A stretch of 64,000 nucleotides of DNA from Streptomyces sp. NBC_01214 (GCF_026340975.1 NZ_JAPEOS010000001.1:3753001-3817000); one strand, 5' to 3'. Positions 16,742 through 25,943 are shown, counted from the stretch's first letter. Numbers and translations: made by a program. Notes: generated by a model not told the origin, from the sequence alone.

Positions 16742-17941
16742 ATGAGCTCGCGCAGTTCAGCCGGAGAGTCGGGGGCGGGCGGCCAAGGCCGCGCGCCGGC
16801 CGGAGCGGTCCCCGGCGGGCGCCTGGCGGTCCTCGACGGGGTGCGGGTCCTCGCCGCGCTCAGCGTGCTCTTCTACCACTACTTCGCCCTCGAAAGCGCC
16901 TGGGGGAAAGCGCCCGCGGAGATCTTCCCGAACGCCCACCCGTTCGCCGTCTACGGCTGGGTCGGCGTCGAGATCTTCTTCCTGGTCAGCGGGTTCGTGA
17001 TCTGCATGAGCGCCTGGGGTCGCACGGTGGGCGACTTCGCGGTGTCCCGGGTCTCCCGGCTCTTCCCCGCCTACTGGGCGGCCGTCGCCTTCACCACCCT
17101 CGTGCTGTACGCCTGGCCCGAGGTCAGGCAGGTCAAGGCGTTCAGCCATGTCCTGGTGAACCTGTCGATGCTCCAGGGCGGCCTCGGCGTCCCGAACATC
17201 GACGACGCCTACTGGACCCTCTTCGTCGAGCTCAAGTTCTACGTACTGTTCGCGATCGTGGTCATGCGCGGCGTCACCTATCGCAACTGCGTCCTGTTCT
17301 GTGCGGCCTGGACCCTGGCCGGTGTCGTGGCGCCCACTGCCGACAACGGCGTGCTGTCCTTCTTCGCGGCCTCGTCCTCGTCCCCGTACTTCATCGCCGG
17401 CATCGGCTTCTACCTGATGCGCCGCTTCCGGCCGAACGCCGTCCTGTGGGCCGTCGTCGGCGTCCAGTTCCTCCTCGCGCAGCACTACGTGCACACCCGC
17501 ATGATCAGCAACCTGGGCCGAGCAGCCGCCGAGCGGACGCCCGCCTGGCCCGTGCACCTGATCATCGCCCTGGGCTTCGCCCTCATGGCGGCCATAGCCC
17601 TCGGTGCCCTCGACGGTGTCCAGTGGCGCTGGCTCCCGCACGCCGGAGCGCTGACGTACCCGCTCTACCTGATCCACATGATGGCCGGGCTGACCTTCAT
17701 CCATCTCTTCCGGCACGACGTGGCGCCCGTACCGCTGGTCATCGGCGTGATCACCGCGATGCTGCTGCTCGCCTGGCTCGTCCACCGGCTCGTGGAACGC
17801 CCGCTCGGCCGGCTGCTGCGCGACCGCCTGCGCCGCGGGGTGCAAGACATCCGGTCGGGCACCCCGCGCGGCCCGTCGATCGACCGGCTTCCCGCCCAGC
17901 CCTCGGCACCCGACGCGGAACGCATCCCCGTCGGCCGCTAG
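16742..17941 (+). CDS. Acyltransferase 3 family membrane protein
   Basis: A 399-residue protein with about ten membrane segments. The N-terminal LDGVRVLAALSVLFYHYF carries the His of the acyltransferase-3 family, and GWVGVEIFFLVSGFVICMS and SRVSRLFPAYWAAV are further family motifs. Members acetylate peptidoglycan, exopolysaccharides or secondary metabolites at the membrane. No glycan gene cluster is adjacent, so the acceptor is open. GAGGAGG lies about 12 bases before the ATG. The C-terminal 45 residues are a charged tail. Confidence 0.9.
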   Translation: MSSRSSAGESGAGGQGRAPAGAVPGGRLAVLDGVRVLAALSVLFYHYFALESAWGKAPAEIFPNAHPFAVYGWVGVEIFFLVSGFVICMSAWGRTVGDFAVSRVSRLFPAYWAAVAFTTLVLYAWPEVRQVKAFSHVLVNLSMLQGGLGVPNIDDAYWTLFVELKFYVLFAIVVMRGVTYRNCVLFCAAWTLAGVVAPTADNGVLSFFAASSSSPYFIAGIGFYLMRRFRPNAVLWAVVGVQFLLAQHYVHTRMISNLGRAAAERTPAWPVHLIIALGFALMAAIALGALDGVQWRWLPHAGALTYPLYLIHMMAGLTFIHLFRHDVAPVPLVIGVITAMLLLAWLVHRLVERPLGRLLRDRLRRGVQDIRSGTPRGPSIDRLPAQPSAPDAERIPVGR

Positions 17942-17974
17942 GGGAGGCGGGGCGGGGGCGGAACGATCAAAGCC

Positions 17975-18745
17975 TCAGGACCGTGCCTGCCGGTACAGCT
18001 CTACCGCCCGGTCGCCCAGGACCGCGCTGTACGAGATCTCCGGGACGCTCCCGCCGCCCTCGTAGCCGCCGAGCACCCCGGCCAGTGCCCCGTTCACCAG
18101 CCAGGGGCTGCCGCTGGTGCCGCCGGTGAGGTCCGGGCAGCCGATCCGGCGCTGGGTCGCGGACAGCAGGTCCGTGGTGTTCGCGCAGCGCACCGGGGCG
18201 TCCAGGGTCCGCGGGTAGCCGATGATCGTCACCTTGGCGTGGTCCGGCTGCTCGGCGGCGACCGGGAAACCGCCCACGACGTCCTCCACGCTCCCGGTCC
18301 GCCCGCCGTCCACCGGGGCCACCGTCGCGAAGGCGACGTCGTCGTCCGGGTCCTGGCCGTCCGTCCAGCCCGGAGCGATGTAGGTGCCGGTGACCTTCCA
18401 GAATCCGTACGGGGCCTTGCCGTCGCGGTAGCCCGGCGCGAAGACGGTGGTGTGCGGGCTCTCCAGGCAGTGCGCGGCGGTGGCGATCACATCGCCCTCC
18501 TCGCTGTGCACCACGGCGGCGGTGCAGTGGTGCCCGCGGCCCTGCCCGCCCGCGAAGAGCGCGCCCACCCGGTCGGCGGTGGCGCCGGGGCGCGCCCACG
18601 CGGTCACGCCGAGCGGCGGTCCGGTGGCGTCGTCGGGCAGGTCCACGCCGATCAGCACGGCCGTCGCGGACAGCGCCAGCAGGATCCGGGACGCCCGCCG
18701 CGCACGGGTGCGCCGGGCCGGTCGAGGGAGCGTGGAGTGGATCAT
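17975..18745 (-). CDS. Secreted trypsin-like serine protease
   Basis: A 256-residue protein. The N-terminus MIHSTLPRPARRTRARRASR is followed by a hydrophobic stretch ILLALSATAVLIGVDL, a signal peptide or anchor. The S1 triad is complete: His in VIATAAHCLES, Asp in DPDDDVAFATV, Ser in LTGGTSGSPWLV. Cys pairs flank the His and the Ser region. It resembles short chymotrypsin-fold Streptomyces proteases without a pro-domain. GGGTGG lies shortly before the ATG. The gene converges with the acyltransferase gene. Confidence 0.9.
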   Translation of the reverse strand: MIHSTLPRPARRTRARRASRILLALSATAVLIGVDLPDDATGPPLGVTAWARPGATADRVGALFAGGQGRGHHCTAAVVHSEEGDVIATAAHCLESPHTTVFAPGYRDGKAPYGFWKVTGTYIAPGWTDGQDPDDDVAFATVAPVDGGRTGSVEDVVGGFPVAAEQPDHAKVTIIGYPRTLDAPVRCANTTDLLSATQRRIGCPDLTGGTSGSPWLVNGALAGVLGGYEGGGSVPEISYSAVLGDRAVELYRQARS

Positions 18746-18885
18746 TTTTCCACCCTGCCCGCCGAACCTATGTCCGGAGGATGGTGTTCCGTATGAATCC
18801 CCTGTGAATCCTGTGAAGCTCGTGTGAAACCCGGGGCATGCCCGGACAGGACCCGCTATGTCGGATGTCGGCAGCCGATCGGCGG

Positions 18886-20352
18886 CTATCCGCGCCGCTC
18901 GTACACCGTCACCCGGCGCCCCCGCACCTGCCGGTCCGCCACCACCGCGAAGTGCTCCTGCAGGACCGCCTCCTTGGCCTTGTCCCGCTCCGCCGACGGC
19001 GGCTTCGCCACCTTCTCCGCGTCCGTCACCAGCAGCACCCGCCGCTGGTCGAGCAGCGCCGCCCGGATCCGCGCGGGGTCCGCCTCCTCGCCCTTCAGAG
19101 TGGCCGAGGCGGCCGGGGACGCGGCCAGCGCCACATCGGCCAGACCCCCGAAGGCGCCGGGCGAGACCAGCGCCGCGTCCCGGCGCGCGGCCGGGACGAA
19201 CAGCACCGCGTCCCCGTCCTGCTTCAGCCCGGCCACCTCGCCGGCCACCGCGAGCACGTCGTCGATCCGGCTGGCCGGGGCCCGCTTGTCCAGCGCCACC
19301 GGCAGCAGGGCCAGCACCGAGAGCCCGGCCGCGCCCGGCACCAGCAGGTTCGCCGCCCTCGGGAAGCGGGGCGCGCAGGCCCGTACGGCGGCGCCCAGGG
19401 CGACGCCGATCAGCAGCGCCAGCCCCACCATGCTGAACAGCACGTACCGGTCCTGGAACAGCGGCTGCACCAGGGACAGCCCGATCAACCCGAGCTGCGG
19501 CACCGCCAGCAGCGGCAGGCCGACCGCGGCCACCGAGAGCGCCTTGCGGTCCGCCCGTTCCGCCCATGCGCCGAGCCCGCCGATCACCAGGAGGATCCCC
19601 GGCCCGATCAGCATGTGCCAGGTCAGCGGCGGTATCCAGGACACCTGGTCGGACTGGCCGCGGCTGAACAGGACCAGCGGCAGCGCCCCCGCCACGGCGC
19701 CCGAGCCGTACGCCGCCCAGCGCAGCCACACCCGCCGCCCGGCCCGCACCCACCCCAAGGTCGCCGCGTGCGCGGGCAGCACCAGCAGGGACAGCCAGTT
19801 CAGCAGGGCGCACACCAGCACGGTGGTCCCGTACGCCGCCCAGCGCGGCCAGGCCCGCCGTCCGGGCCCGCGCTCCAGGAGCGAGACCAGCAGCAGCGTG
19901 GAGAGCCCGGCCCCCGCCGCGACCAGCGCGTACGGGCGACCCTCCTGGAGGTAGAACTGGACCGCCGGCAGCAGTCCGAGGGCCAGCCCGCCGCCGAGCC
20001 CCGCCCAGAACCCGGCCAGGCGCCGCCCGATCAGCGCCACACAGGCCGCGGTGGCCGAGACGGCCAGCACCGACGGCAGCCGCAGGGTCGCCGTGCTCGC
20101 CCCGAACACCTCGAAGAGGCCGTGCATCAGCAGGTAGTAGAGCCCGTGCACGGCGTCCACGTGTCCGAGCATCGCCCATATCTCACCCGCCGACCGCCCG
20201 GCCACCTGCCAGGTCGCCGCCTCGTCCCGCCACACGCTGTCCTGCCGGGAGAGCCCCCACAGACCGAGCCCCAGGGTCCACAGCAGGGGGACCAGCCACA
20301 CCAGAACGCGCCGACACCGGGATTCAGCCAGGGCGGATATGTCGGAAGGCAT
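18886..20352 (-). CDS. GT39/ArnT-like membrane glycosyltransferase
   Basis: A 488-residue polytopic protein. Near residue 40 is SVWRDEAATWQVAGRSAGEIWAML, the first-loop DE motif of GT-C (GT39, ArnT/PMT-type) enzymes that use polyprenyl-phosphate sugars. About eleven hydrophobic segments follow, with EGRPYALVA near 150, and then a soluble tail of about 130 residues. The sugar and acceptor are unknown; mannosyl or arabinosyl transfer to protein or lipid outside the membrane is typical. The start MPSDISALAES is chosen because an earlier in-frame start would add a non-conserved leader. Confidence 0.85.
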   Translation of the reverse strand: MPSDISALAESRCRRVLVWLVPLLWTLGLGLWGLSRQDSVWRDEAATWQVAGRSAGEIWAMLGHVDAVHGLYYLLMHGLFEVFGASTATLRLPSVLAVSATAACVALIGRRLAGFWAGLGGGLALGLLPAVQFYLQEGRPYALVAAGAGLSTLLLVSLLERGPGRRAWPRWAAYGTTVLVCALLNWLSLLVLPAHAATLGWVRAGRRVWLRWAAYGSGAVAGALPLVLFSRGQSDQVSWIPPLTWHMLIGPGILLVIGGLGAWAERADRKALSVAAVGLPLLAVPQLGLIGLSLVQPLFQDRYVLFSMVGLALLIGVALGAAVRACAPRFPRAANLLVPGAAGLSVLALLPVALDKRAPASRIDDVLAVAGEVAGLKQDGDAVLFVPAARRDAALVSPGAFGGLADVALAASPAASATLKGEEADPARIRAALLDQRRVLLVTDAEKVAKPPSAERDKAKEAVLQEHFAVVADRQVRGRRVTVYERRG

Positions 20353-20512
20353 GAAGGTGCGCGGATCCTCGGTGCGGGGCGTCGGCGGAAAGCACCAGTC
20401 TATGGACGCCACGGACGGTTTCCGGCCCGGGTGTTGTGCACCACGGAGCGTGATCGTCCGGCCCACCCGCCCCTAGCCTCGCCGCAGGAGCACGAACGAG
20501 GGGCGGTACCCG

Positions 20513-21802
20513 GTGAACTGGCTCATCCACGACTACCGCGAGAGCGATCTCGCAGCGGTGGTCCATCTGATCGACACCACGGCCGAACTCGGCCAGGAGT
20601 CCGTCTTCTCGCTCGCCGAGTGCATCGTCGCGCTGACCGACCGCCAGCCCTGTGTGGTCGCCGTCCACCAGGGCGTCCCCATCGGCGCGGCGCTCGCCTG
20701 CGTCACCGGCGAACGGGCCTGGGTCATGCGCATCGCGATCGCCGCCGGCTGGCGCGGCCGGGGCCTGGCCAGCGCCCTGCTCGTCGAACTGGAGCGGCGG
20801 CTCATCGCCGCGCGCGTCGGCCGCATCGCGTACGTCCTGCCCGAGGAGGACATGCTCGGTGAAGGCCTCCTCAACGCCGGATACACCCGGCAGCCGGCCG
20901 TCGCCTACTTCGAGAAGACCGAGCCGCTGCACGGACCGGCCGCGGGCCTCCTCGACGACCTCGGCGGTCGCTTCCTCCCCAACGACCTGTGGGCCAAGGT
21001 CGCCGGCATGGAGAAGGAGAAGGACCTCATCGAGCGGCGCGTGGTGCTGCCGCTCGCCGAGCCCGAGCGGGCCGCCTCGCACGGGGTGCGGCCGCCGCGC
21101 GCCATCACCCTCTTCGGCCCGCCCGGCACCGGCAAGACCACCTTCGCCCGGGCCATCGCCTCCCGGCTCGGCTGGCCCTTCGTGGAACTGCTGCCCTCCC
21201 GCCTCGCCGACGAGGGCAACCTGGCGGCGGCGCTGCGCGACGCGTTCGCCCGGATCGCCGAGCTGGAGCGCGTGCTCGTCTTCATCGACGAGGTCGAAGA
21301 GATCGCACCGGTGCGCACCGAGCCCGCGCAGCCCGGCGGGATCCACGGGGTGACGAACGAGCTGCTGGAGCTGATACCCGGCTTCCGGGAGGGGGACGAG
21401 CGGCTGCTGGTCTGCGCCACCAACTCCATCCGGTCCCTCGACCCGGCCTTCCTGCGGCCCGGGCGCTTCGACTACCTCATCCCGATCGGCACCCCGGACG
21501 CCGGAGCGCGCGCCGCCATCTGGTCCCGCTACACGGCGGGTCGCGCGGACGTCGACGTGAACGCCCTGGTGGCGGCCACCGAGCTGTTCACACCGGCCGA
21601 CATCGAGCACGCGGCGCGGATCGCGGCGCAGGTGTCCTTCGAGCGGGACCTCGAGGCGGTGGGCGCGCGGGGCGCGGCGGCTGCGCAGCTGGGCGCGACC
21701 ACGCAGGACTACCTGGCGGCGGTCCGGCAGTGCCGGCCGACGGTGACCCCGGCGATGACGGGCGAGTTCGAGGCGGACATCACCGCGCACGCCCGGTTCT
21801 GA
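20513..21802 (+). CDS. GNAT acetyltransferase fused to AAA+ ATPase
   Basis: A 429-residue protein from GTG. Residues 1-140 are a GNAT domain: IHDYRESDLAAVVHLI opens it, and AWVMRIAIAAGWRGRGLASALL carries the acetyl-CoA pyrophosphate loop R-G-x-G. Residues 165-370 are a classical AAA+ domain with GPPGTGKT (202-209), VLVFIDEVEE (Asp259-Glu260), a sensor NSI and the arginine finger region FLRPGRFD. The C-terminal helical lid ends near 400. A direct fusion of an acetyltransferase to an unfoldase-like ATPase suggests that acetylation and remodelling act on one client; that is inference. It has no obvious operon partner. Confidence 0.87.
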   Translation: MNWLIHDYRESDLAAVVHLIDTTAELGQESVFSLAECIVALTDRQPCVVAVHQGVPIGAALACVTGERAWVMRIAIAAGWRGRGLASALLVELERRLIAARVGRIAYVLPEEDMLGEGLLNAGYTRQPAVAYFEKTEPLHGPAAGLLDDLGGRFLPNDLWAKVAGMEKEKDLIERRVVLPLAEPERAASHGVRPPRAITLFGPPGTGKTTFARAIASRLGWPFVELLPSRLADEGNLAAALRDAFARIAELERVLVFIDEVEEIAPVRTEPAQPGGIHGVTNELLELIPGFREGDERLLVCATNSIRSLDPAFLRPGRFDYLIPIGTPDAGARAAIWSRYTAGRADVDVNALVAATELFTPADIEHAARIAAQVSFERDLEAVGARGAAAAQLGATTQDYLAAVRQCRPTVTPAMTGEFEADITAHARF

Positions 21803-21898
21803 CCCCGCTTCTGCCCCCGCTTCTGACCCCCGGTTCCCACCCCGGTCGGAGCCCCCTGACGTCCGTCCCCCGGTTGCGGCGGGGGCGGAATGCGAAAC

Positions 21899-21932
21899 GG
21901 CCCGCGGCCGCTCCTCCGAGGGGCCGCGGGCC
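21899..21932 (+). terminator. Strong hairpin after the GNAT-AAA gene
   Basis: A perfect 11-bp stem GGCCCGCGGCC (21899-21909) pairs with GGCCGCGGGCC (21922-21932) across a 12-base loop. No U-run follows, as is usual in Streptomyces. It lies between the GNAT-AAA stop and the start of the next rightward gene at 21966. Confidence 0.75.
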
Positions 21933-21965
21933 TCCCGCGAACCCGGCTTCGGCTACCGTCACCGC

Positions 21966-22310
21966 ATGGGCTTCGTCGTCTTCATGACCCTTCCCGGTCT
22001 GGCTCTGGTGCTCACCGCCGTGGCCTTCCTCGACCTGGCACTGGTCCGCGCGGGCCGCGCCGGGCTGCTGCCCTGGCGGTGGAACGGACGCCAGGGGCAG
22101 ATGTCCGCCACCGGCTTCGAGCAGCTGCACGCCAGCTTCTCGCCGGGCAAGCAGAACGAGCTCAAGGAGCGGCAGAGCGCCCTCGTCATGCGCGACGACG
22201 AGGAGGACGGCGCCCCGCCGCGCACCCGGGTCGACCTCGACGGCGGACGCGCCGTCATCCGGCTGCCCGGCACCGCGGCCGCGCCCGTTACGGGGAACAG
22301 CGGTACGTGA
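21966..22310 (+). CDS. Small single-span protein (DUF6191-like)
   Basis: A 114-residue protein. One N-terminal membrane span (MTLPGLALVLTAVAFLDLAL) is followed by a cytoplasmic part with ATGFEQLHASFSPGKQNELKE and LVMRDDEEDGAPPRTRVDLD. I recall this second motif from a Streptomyces family called DUF6191, whose function is unknown. The tail ends in IRLPG. It overlaps the convergent single-span partner of the kinase by 23 bases. Confidence 0.75.
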   Translation: MGFVVFMTLPGLALVLTAVAFLDLALVRAGRAGLLPWRWNGRQGQMSATGFEQLHASFSPGKQNELKERQSALVMRDDEEDGAPPRTRVDLDGGRAVIRLPGTAAAPVTGNSGT

Positions 22311-22911
22311 AGTCCACCGCGGCCGTGCGCTGTCCGGGCGACACCAATTGCAGCTCCGCCTTCGCCGGGTAGCTCCCCGTGCCCCGGAAGGTCCACAGCA
22401 GGTGCAGCCGGGCCTCCCGCTGCCCGCGCGGTACCCGCTCGGTCAGCTCCTCGGACCGGGTGCCGTCGCTGCGCACCCACCGGTAGGTGAGGACGCCCGG
22501 GCGCCCGTTGGTCGCCACGACGGCCACCACATCGGCCGCCGCGTCGCAGGCCGGGCCCTTGGGATCGGTGCTCACGGCCACGTCCCGGACCTCGATGCCG
22601 GGCCCGAGCCGCTGCCACCCGAGGTACGCGAGGACCGCGGCCAGGACGAGCGCCGCGAGGGCGTACCGCCGCAGCCCGGCCGGACGCCGCCGGGGCGACG
22701 GCGCGACGGCCCGCGTGACGTCGAGGGGGAACGGCGCGGGCATGGCCGCGGTCACCCCGGGCCCGAACCGGAGCACGGAGCCCTCGACGCGGTCGGGGAC
22801 CACCTCCTCGGGAGCGATCCTCTTCGTCGTGTCCGGGGGGCCGCTGAACCAGTGGCTGCCGAGCACGGTGGCGCTGTAGTCGTCGCCCTCGGGGGCGCCG
22901 GAACCGCTCAT
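22288..22911 (-). CDS. Single-span membrane protein coupled to Ser/Thr kinase
   Basis: A 207-residue protein. About 80 acidic to basic cytoplasmic residues (MSGSGAPEGDDYSATVLGSH) precede an Arg-rich stop-transfer segment and a span near residues 85-101 (RYALAALVLAAVLAYLGW). An outer domain of about 105 residues holds Cys at KGPACDAA and at YRCSP, likely disulfide-linked, and an Ig-like strand pattern (RPGVLTYRWVRSDG). Its ATG overlaps the kinase stop by 4 bases. The outer domain resembles the kinase's own C-terminal domain, so both may sense the same outside signal; that is inference. Confidence 0.8.
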   Translation of the reverse strand: MSGSGAPEGDDYSATVLGSHWFSGPPDTTKRIAPEEVVPDRVEGSVLRFGPGVTAAMPAPFPLDVTRAVAPSPRRRPAGLRRYALAALVLAAVLAYLGWQRLGPGIEVRDVAVSTDPKGPACDAAADVVAVVATNGRPGVLTYRWVRSDGTRSEELTERVPRGQREARLHLLWTFRGTGSYPAKAELQLVSPGQRTAAVDFTYRCSP

Positions 22912-24545
22912 CGGGGCACCTCCTCCTGGCAGCGCAGCAGGTACTGCGAGGCTGACGCGGACTTGTTCCCGGCGGTGGGCTTGGTGGTGACGCGGACCCC
23001 GCCGTAGCAGCCACGGCCGCGGGCGAAGGTGTGGGACCTGTTCTCGGTGGCCGTCGAGCCGGCCGGGACCACGAACGACTCCGCGCCGTCGGGGACGGAG
23101 TAGGAGCCCTGCGTGCTGCCCAGGAACCACTCCACGGTCACGGTGACCGAGCCCGTGCCCTGGGAGCTGACCGAGATGGCCGCGTCGCCCCGGTAGACGC
23201 CGGTCTTGAGCGACACGGAGATGTCCGTGACCTTCAGCGTCGGCGTGGGCGTCGGCGTGGGCGTGGGCGTCGGGGTCGGCGTGGGCGACCAGCTCACCGT
23301 CGGCTTCGGGGTGGGGCTCGTCGACCACGACGGAGAAGCCGACGGGGACGTGGACGTGGACGGCGAGGGGCTCGGGGACGCCGAAGGGCTCGGACTCGGC
23401 GAAGGGGAGGCGGAGTCCGTCGGGCTCGGGCTCGGGTTCGCGCTCGGCGAGGCCGGTCCGGGCGGGGCCGCACTCGTCGTGGCGAAGGCGCTCACCGCCG
23501 AAGCCGCGCCCGGGGCCGCGCCGATCGCGTCCGTCGTCAGGACCAGCACGGTGCCCAGTACCAGCGCCACGCCCGCCGCGAGCCAACCGCGGCGCCCCGG
23601 CGCCCAGCCGGAGCCGCTGGGTACCGTGGTCGTGGCGAACGCCGTGGTGCCGGCCGCCGGGCCGCCCGCCGAGGGGAACAGCAGCGGCAGCAGGGCGGCC
23701 AGCGCCGCCAGCTTGCGCTGCCCGCGCTCCTCCCACTCGGGCCCGTACGCGGCCAGCGCCACGCCCTCCAGTTCGGCCACGAACGCCTCTGCGTTCTCCG
23801 GCCGCTGCTCGGGCGCCTTCGCGAGGCCGCGCCGGATCAGCGGACGTACGGGCTCCGGCGCCTCTGTCTCCGGCACCGGCGCCTCGATGTGTTGGACGGC
23901 CAGCTCGGCGAAGTTCTCCCCGTCGTAGGGCTTGCGGCCGGTGAGGCACTCGAAGAAGGTCGCCGTCGCCGCGTACACGTCGGCTGCGGGTGAGGCCGGC
24001 CGGCCCTGCCACTGCTCGGGAGCCATGTAGGCGGGGGTTCCGGCCACGCCGGGCGTGCTGCCCCGGTTCGCCGCGATCCCGAAGTCCACCAGCTTCGACG
24101 AGCCGTCCGGCGCGACCAGCACGTTTTCGGGCTTGTAGTCGCGGTGGACGACGCCCGCGCGGTGCGCCGCCGCAAGCCCCAGCAGGGACCCCTTGAGGAC
24201 CACCAGCGCGGCCTCGGCGTCGGCCCGCCCGGACCGCTTCAGCAGGGCGCGCAGGGAGATGCCGTCCACCAGCTCCATGACGATGGCCGCGCCGCCGGTC
24301 GCCTCCACGTACTCGTAGAGCCTGACCACGTACGGGGTCTGCAGCCCGCCCAGGAGCCGGGCCTCGGCCCGGAACTCCCCGACGAACGCCGGATCCTGGC
24401 GCAGCCGGTCGCTGAGGTACTTCACCGCGACCGGGGTGCCCGTGCCGTCGTGGACGGCGAGCACCACGCGGCCGCTGCCGCCCGAACCGAGCTCACGGAC
24501 CTCCGTGTAGCCGGGGACCGACCATGCCGCCCGCTCGTCGTCCAT
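22908..24545 (-). CDS. Transmembrane Ser/Thr protein kinase with Ig-like outer domain
   Basis: A 545-residue Hanks-type kinase. Catalytic domain about 10-265: Gly-rich GSGGSGRV, Lys42, catalytic HRDYKPEN (Asp136, Asn141), DFG 154-156 and APEQW. One membrane span lies near 320-338. Outside is a Pro/Ser/Thr linker (about 362-440) that becomes a PTPTPT repeat, then a domain of about 105 residues with two Cys (GRGCYGGV, LLRCQE). It is not a PASTA kinase. The bare PT/SP linker looks like a flexible wall spacer. It is the first gene of a two-gene unit with the overlapping single-span protein. Confidence 0.92.
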   Translation of the reverse strand: MDDERAAWSVPGYTEVRELGSGGSGRVVLAVHDGTGTPVAVKYLSDRLRQDPAFVGEFRAEARLLGGLQTPYVVRLYEYVEATGGAAIVMELVDGISLRALLKRSGRADAEAALVVLKGSLLGLAAAHRAGVVHRDYKPENVLVAPDGSSKLVDFGIAANRGSTPGVAGTPAYMAPEQWQGRPASPAADVYAATATFFECLTGRKPYDGENFAELAVQHIEAPVPETEAPEPVRPLIRRGLAKAPEQRPENAEAFVAELEGVALAAYGPEWEERGQRKLAALAALLPLLFPSAGGPAAGTTAFATTTVPSGSGWAPGRRGWLAAGVALVLGTVLVLTTDAIGAAPGAASAVSAFATTSAAPPGPASPSANPSPSPTDSASPSPSPSPSASPSPSPSTSTSPSASPSWSTSPTPKPTVSWSPTPTPTPTPTPTPTPTLKVTDISVSLKTGVYRGDAAISVSSQGTGSVTVTVEWFLGSTQGSYSVPDGAESFVVPAGSTATENRSHTFARGRGCYGGVRVTTKPTAGNKSASASQYLLRCQEEVPR

Positions 24546-24655
24546 CGTTCCTGCCCCCTGCCTGCCGTGTGGCGCCGCCGCATCGCTCGGACGACCGGTC
24601 CCGGACCGGCGTCCACCGGCCCTCCCCGGGCCGGACGCCCCATGGGACGTGGTTT

Positions 24656-24684
24656 CCGCCGTGGCCGGTTCCCAACCACGGCGG
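24656..24684 (-). terminator. Hairpin after the UPF0261 gene
   Basis: CCGCCGTGG (24656-24664) pairs with CCACGGCGG (24676-24684) over an 11-base loop. The hairpin begins 5 bases beyond the stop of the leftward UPF0261 gene, where a Streptomyces-type terminator without a U-run is expected. The remaining bases up to the kinase start at 24545 show no gene. Confidence 0.65.
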
Positions 24685-24689
24685 CCCCC

Positions 24690-25943
24690 TCAGGCTGCGG
24701 CCGACATGGCGCCGATCATGGCGTGCAGCCGGTCGGCCGCAGCCCGCCCGAAGGCCGGATCGTTGATGTGCGTGTCGTAGTCGTAGAGCCTCGTGGCACT
24801 GCCCCGCAGGCCCTCGCGCAGTGCGGAGAACAGGGCCCGGTCCGCGCCGGGGTCATGGTAGGGCCCGCCCGGCGCGCCGAGCGTGGACAGTCCACGGAGC
24901 GGGACGCAGACCGCCGTGGGGCCGCTCGCCGCGCACAGTTTCGCGGCGACCCGACGGCCGAGTTCCGCGCATTCGGCCGCCGTCGTACGGGTCACCGTGA
25001 TGGACGGATTGTGGACGTGGACGCCCCGGTCGCGGACCCGCCGGGGCAGGCTCTCCAGCGGGCCGAACTTCACCATGTCCAGCGCCCCCAGGCTCACCAC
25101 CTGCGGGATCCCGGCCCGCCCGGCCGCGCTGAGCCGGTCCGGTCCCGCGGTGAGGACGCCCCCGCACAGGTCGTCGGCGAGCTCGCTGAGGGTGAGGTCG
25201 AGGACGCCCGCGAAGACCCCCTGGCCGGCCAGGGTCTCCAAGGTGCGGCCGCCGGAGCCGCTGACGTGGAAGACCAGCACCTCGTAGCCGAGTTCCGTCA
25301 GCCGCTCGCGCGCCGCGTCCACCCCGGCCGTGGTCACGCCCGCCATGCTCGCCGCGACCAGGGGGCGGCCGTCCGCGCCCAGCCGGGGCGGCCGTCCCTC
25401 CGCGGAGGTACGGGCGTAGGCCCGGGCCATCCCGGTGATCGCCGCCACGGCGTTCGCCAGGACCGGTGCGGAGATGCTGTTGATCCCCGCGATGTCCACC
25501 ACGCTGTACATCATGGTGATGTCCGAGGAGCCCACGTAGGGGCGTACGTCCCCGGACGCCATGGACGAGACCATCAGTTTCGGTACGCCCAGCGGCAGGG
25601 CGCGCATCGCCCGGGTGGCGATGGAAGTGCCACCGCTCCCGCCGAGGGCGAGCACCCCGTGCAGCCTGCCCTCGGCGTGCAGGCGTAAGAGGGTCGCCTC
25701 CGCGCCCCTCGCCATGGTGGTCACGGCCGCACCCCGGTCGGCGGCCGTGAGCAGTTCCGACAGTTCCGTTCCGGCCGCCCGCGCCACCGCATCACGCGGT
25801 ACGTCGGCGGCCACCCGGGGTTCGCCCATGATTCCCGTGTCGACCAGTACCACTTCGACTCCGGCGCGCACCAGCCTCTCGCGCAGCCAGCCGTACTCCA
25901 CACCCTTGGTGTCCAAGGTCCCCACCAGCACGACGTTCGCCAT
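24690..25943 (-). CDS. Tm-1-like ATP-binding protein (UPF0261)
   Basis: A 417-residue protein opening MANVVLVGTLDTKGVEYGWL, the hallmark of UPF0261, whose N-terminal domain is shared with the tomato virus-resistance protein Tm-1. Other conserved blocks are GVLALGGSGGTSIATRAMRA (near 105), SGDVRPYVGSSDITMMYSVVDIAGIN (near 135), MAGVTTAGVD and the C-terminal YDTHINDPAF. The known structure pairs two Rossmann-like halves around a nucleotide. The biochemical role is unsettled. Family members usually neighbour a PEP-hydrolase/TIM-barrel gene, absent here. A Met five codons earlier is possible. The gene lies 48 bases after the Nudix gene on the same strand. Confidence 0.87.
   Translation of the reverse strand: MANVVLVGTLDTKGVEYGWLRERLVRAGVEVVLVDTGIMGEPRVAADVPRDAVARAAGTELSELLTAADRGAAVTTMARGAEATLLRLHAEGRLHGVLALGGSGGTSIATRAMRALPLGVPKLMVSSMASGDVRPYVGSSDITMMYSVVDIAGINSISAPVLANAVAAITGMARAYARTSAEGRPPRLGADGRPLVAASMAGVTTAGVDAARERLTELGYEVLVFHVSGSGGRTLETLAGQGVFAGVLDLTLSELADDLCGGVLTAGPDRLSAAGRAGIPQVVSLGALDMVKFGPLESLPRRVRDRGVHVHNPSITVTRTTAAECAELGRRVAAKLCAASGPTAVCVPLRGLSTLGAPGGPYHDPGADRALFSALREGLRGSATRLYDYDTHINDPAFGRAAADRLHAMIGAMSAAA

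Noticed and set aside
23200..23440. Microsatellite or non-coding repeat
   Set aside because: It encodes the Pro-Thr/Ser-Pro linker of the transmembrane kinase, in frame and on the minus strand.
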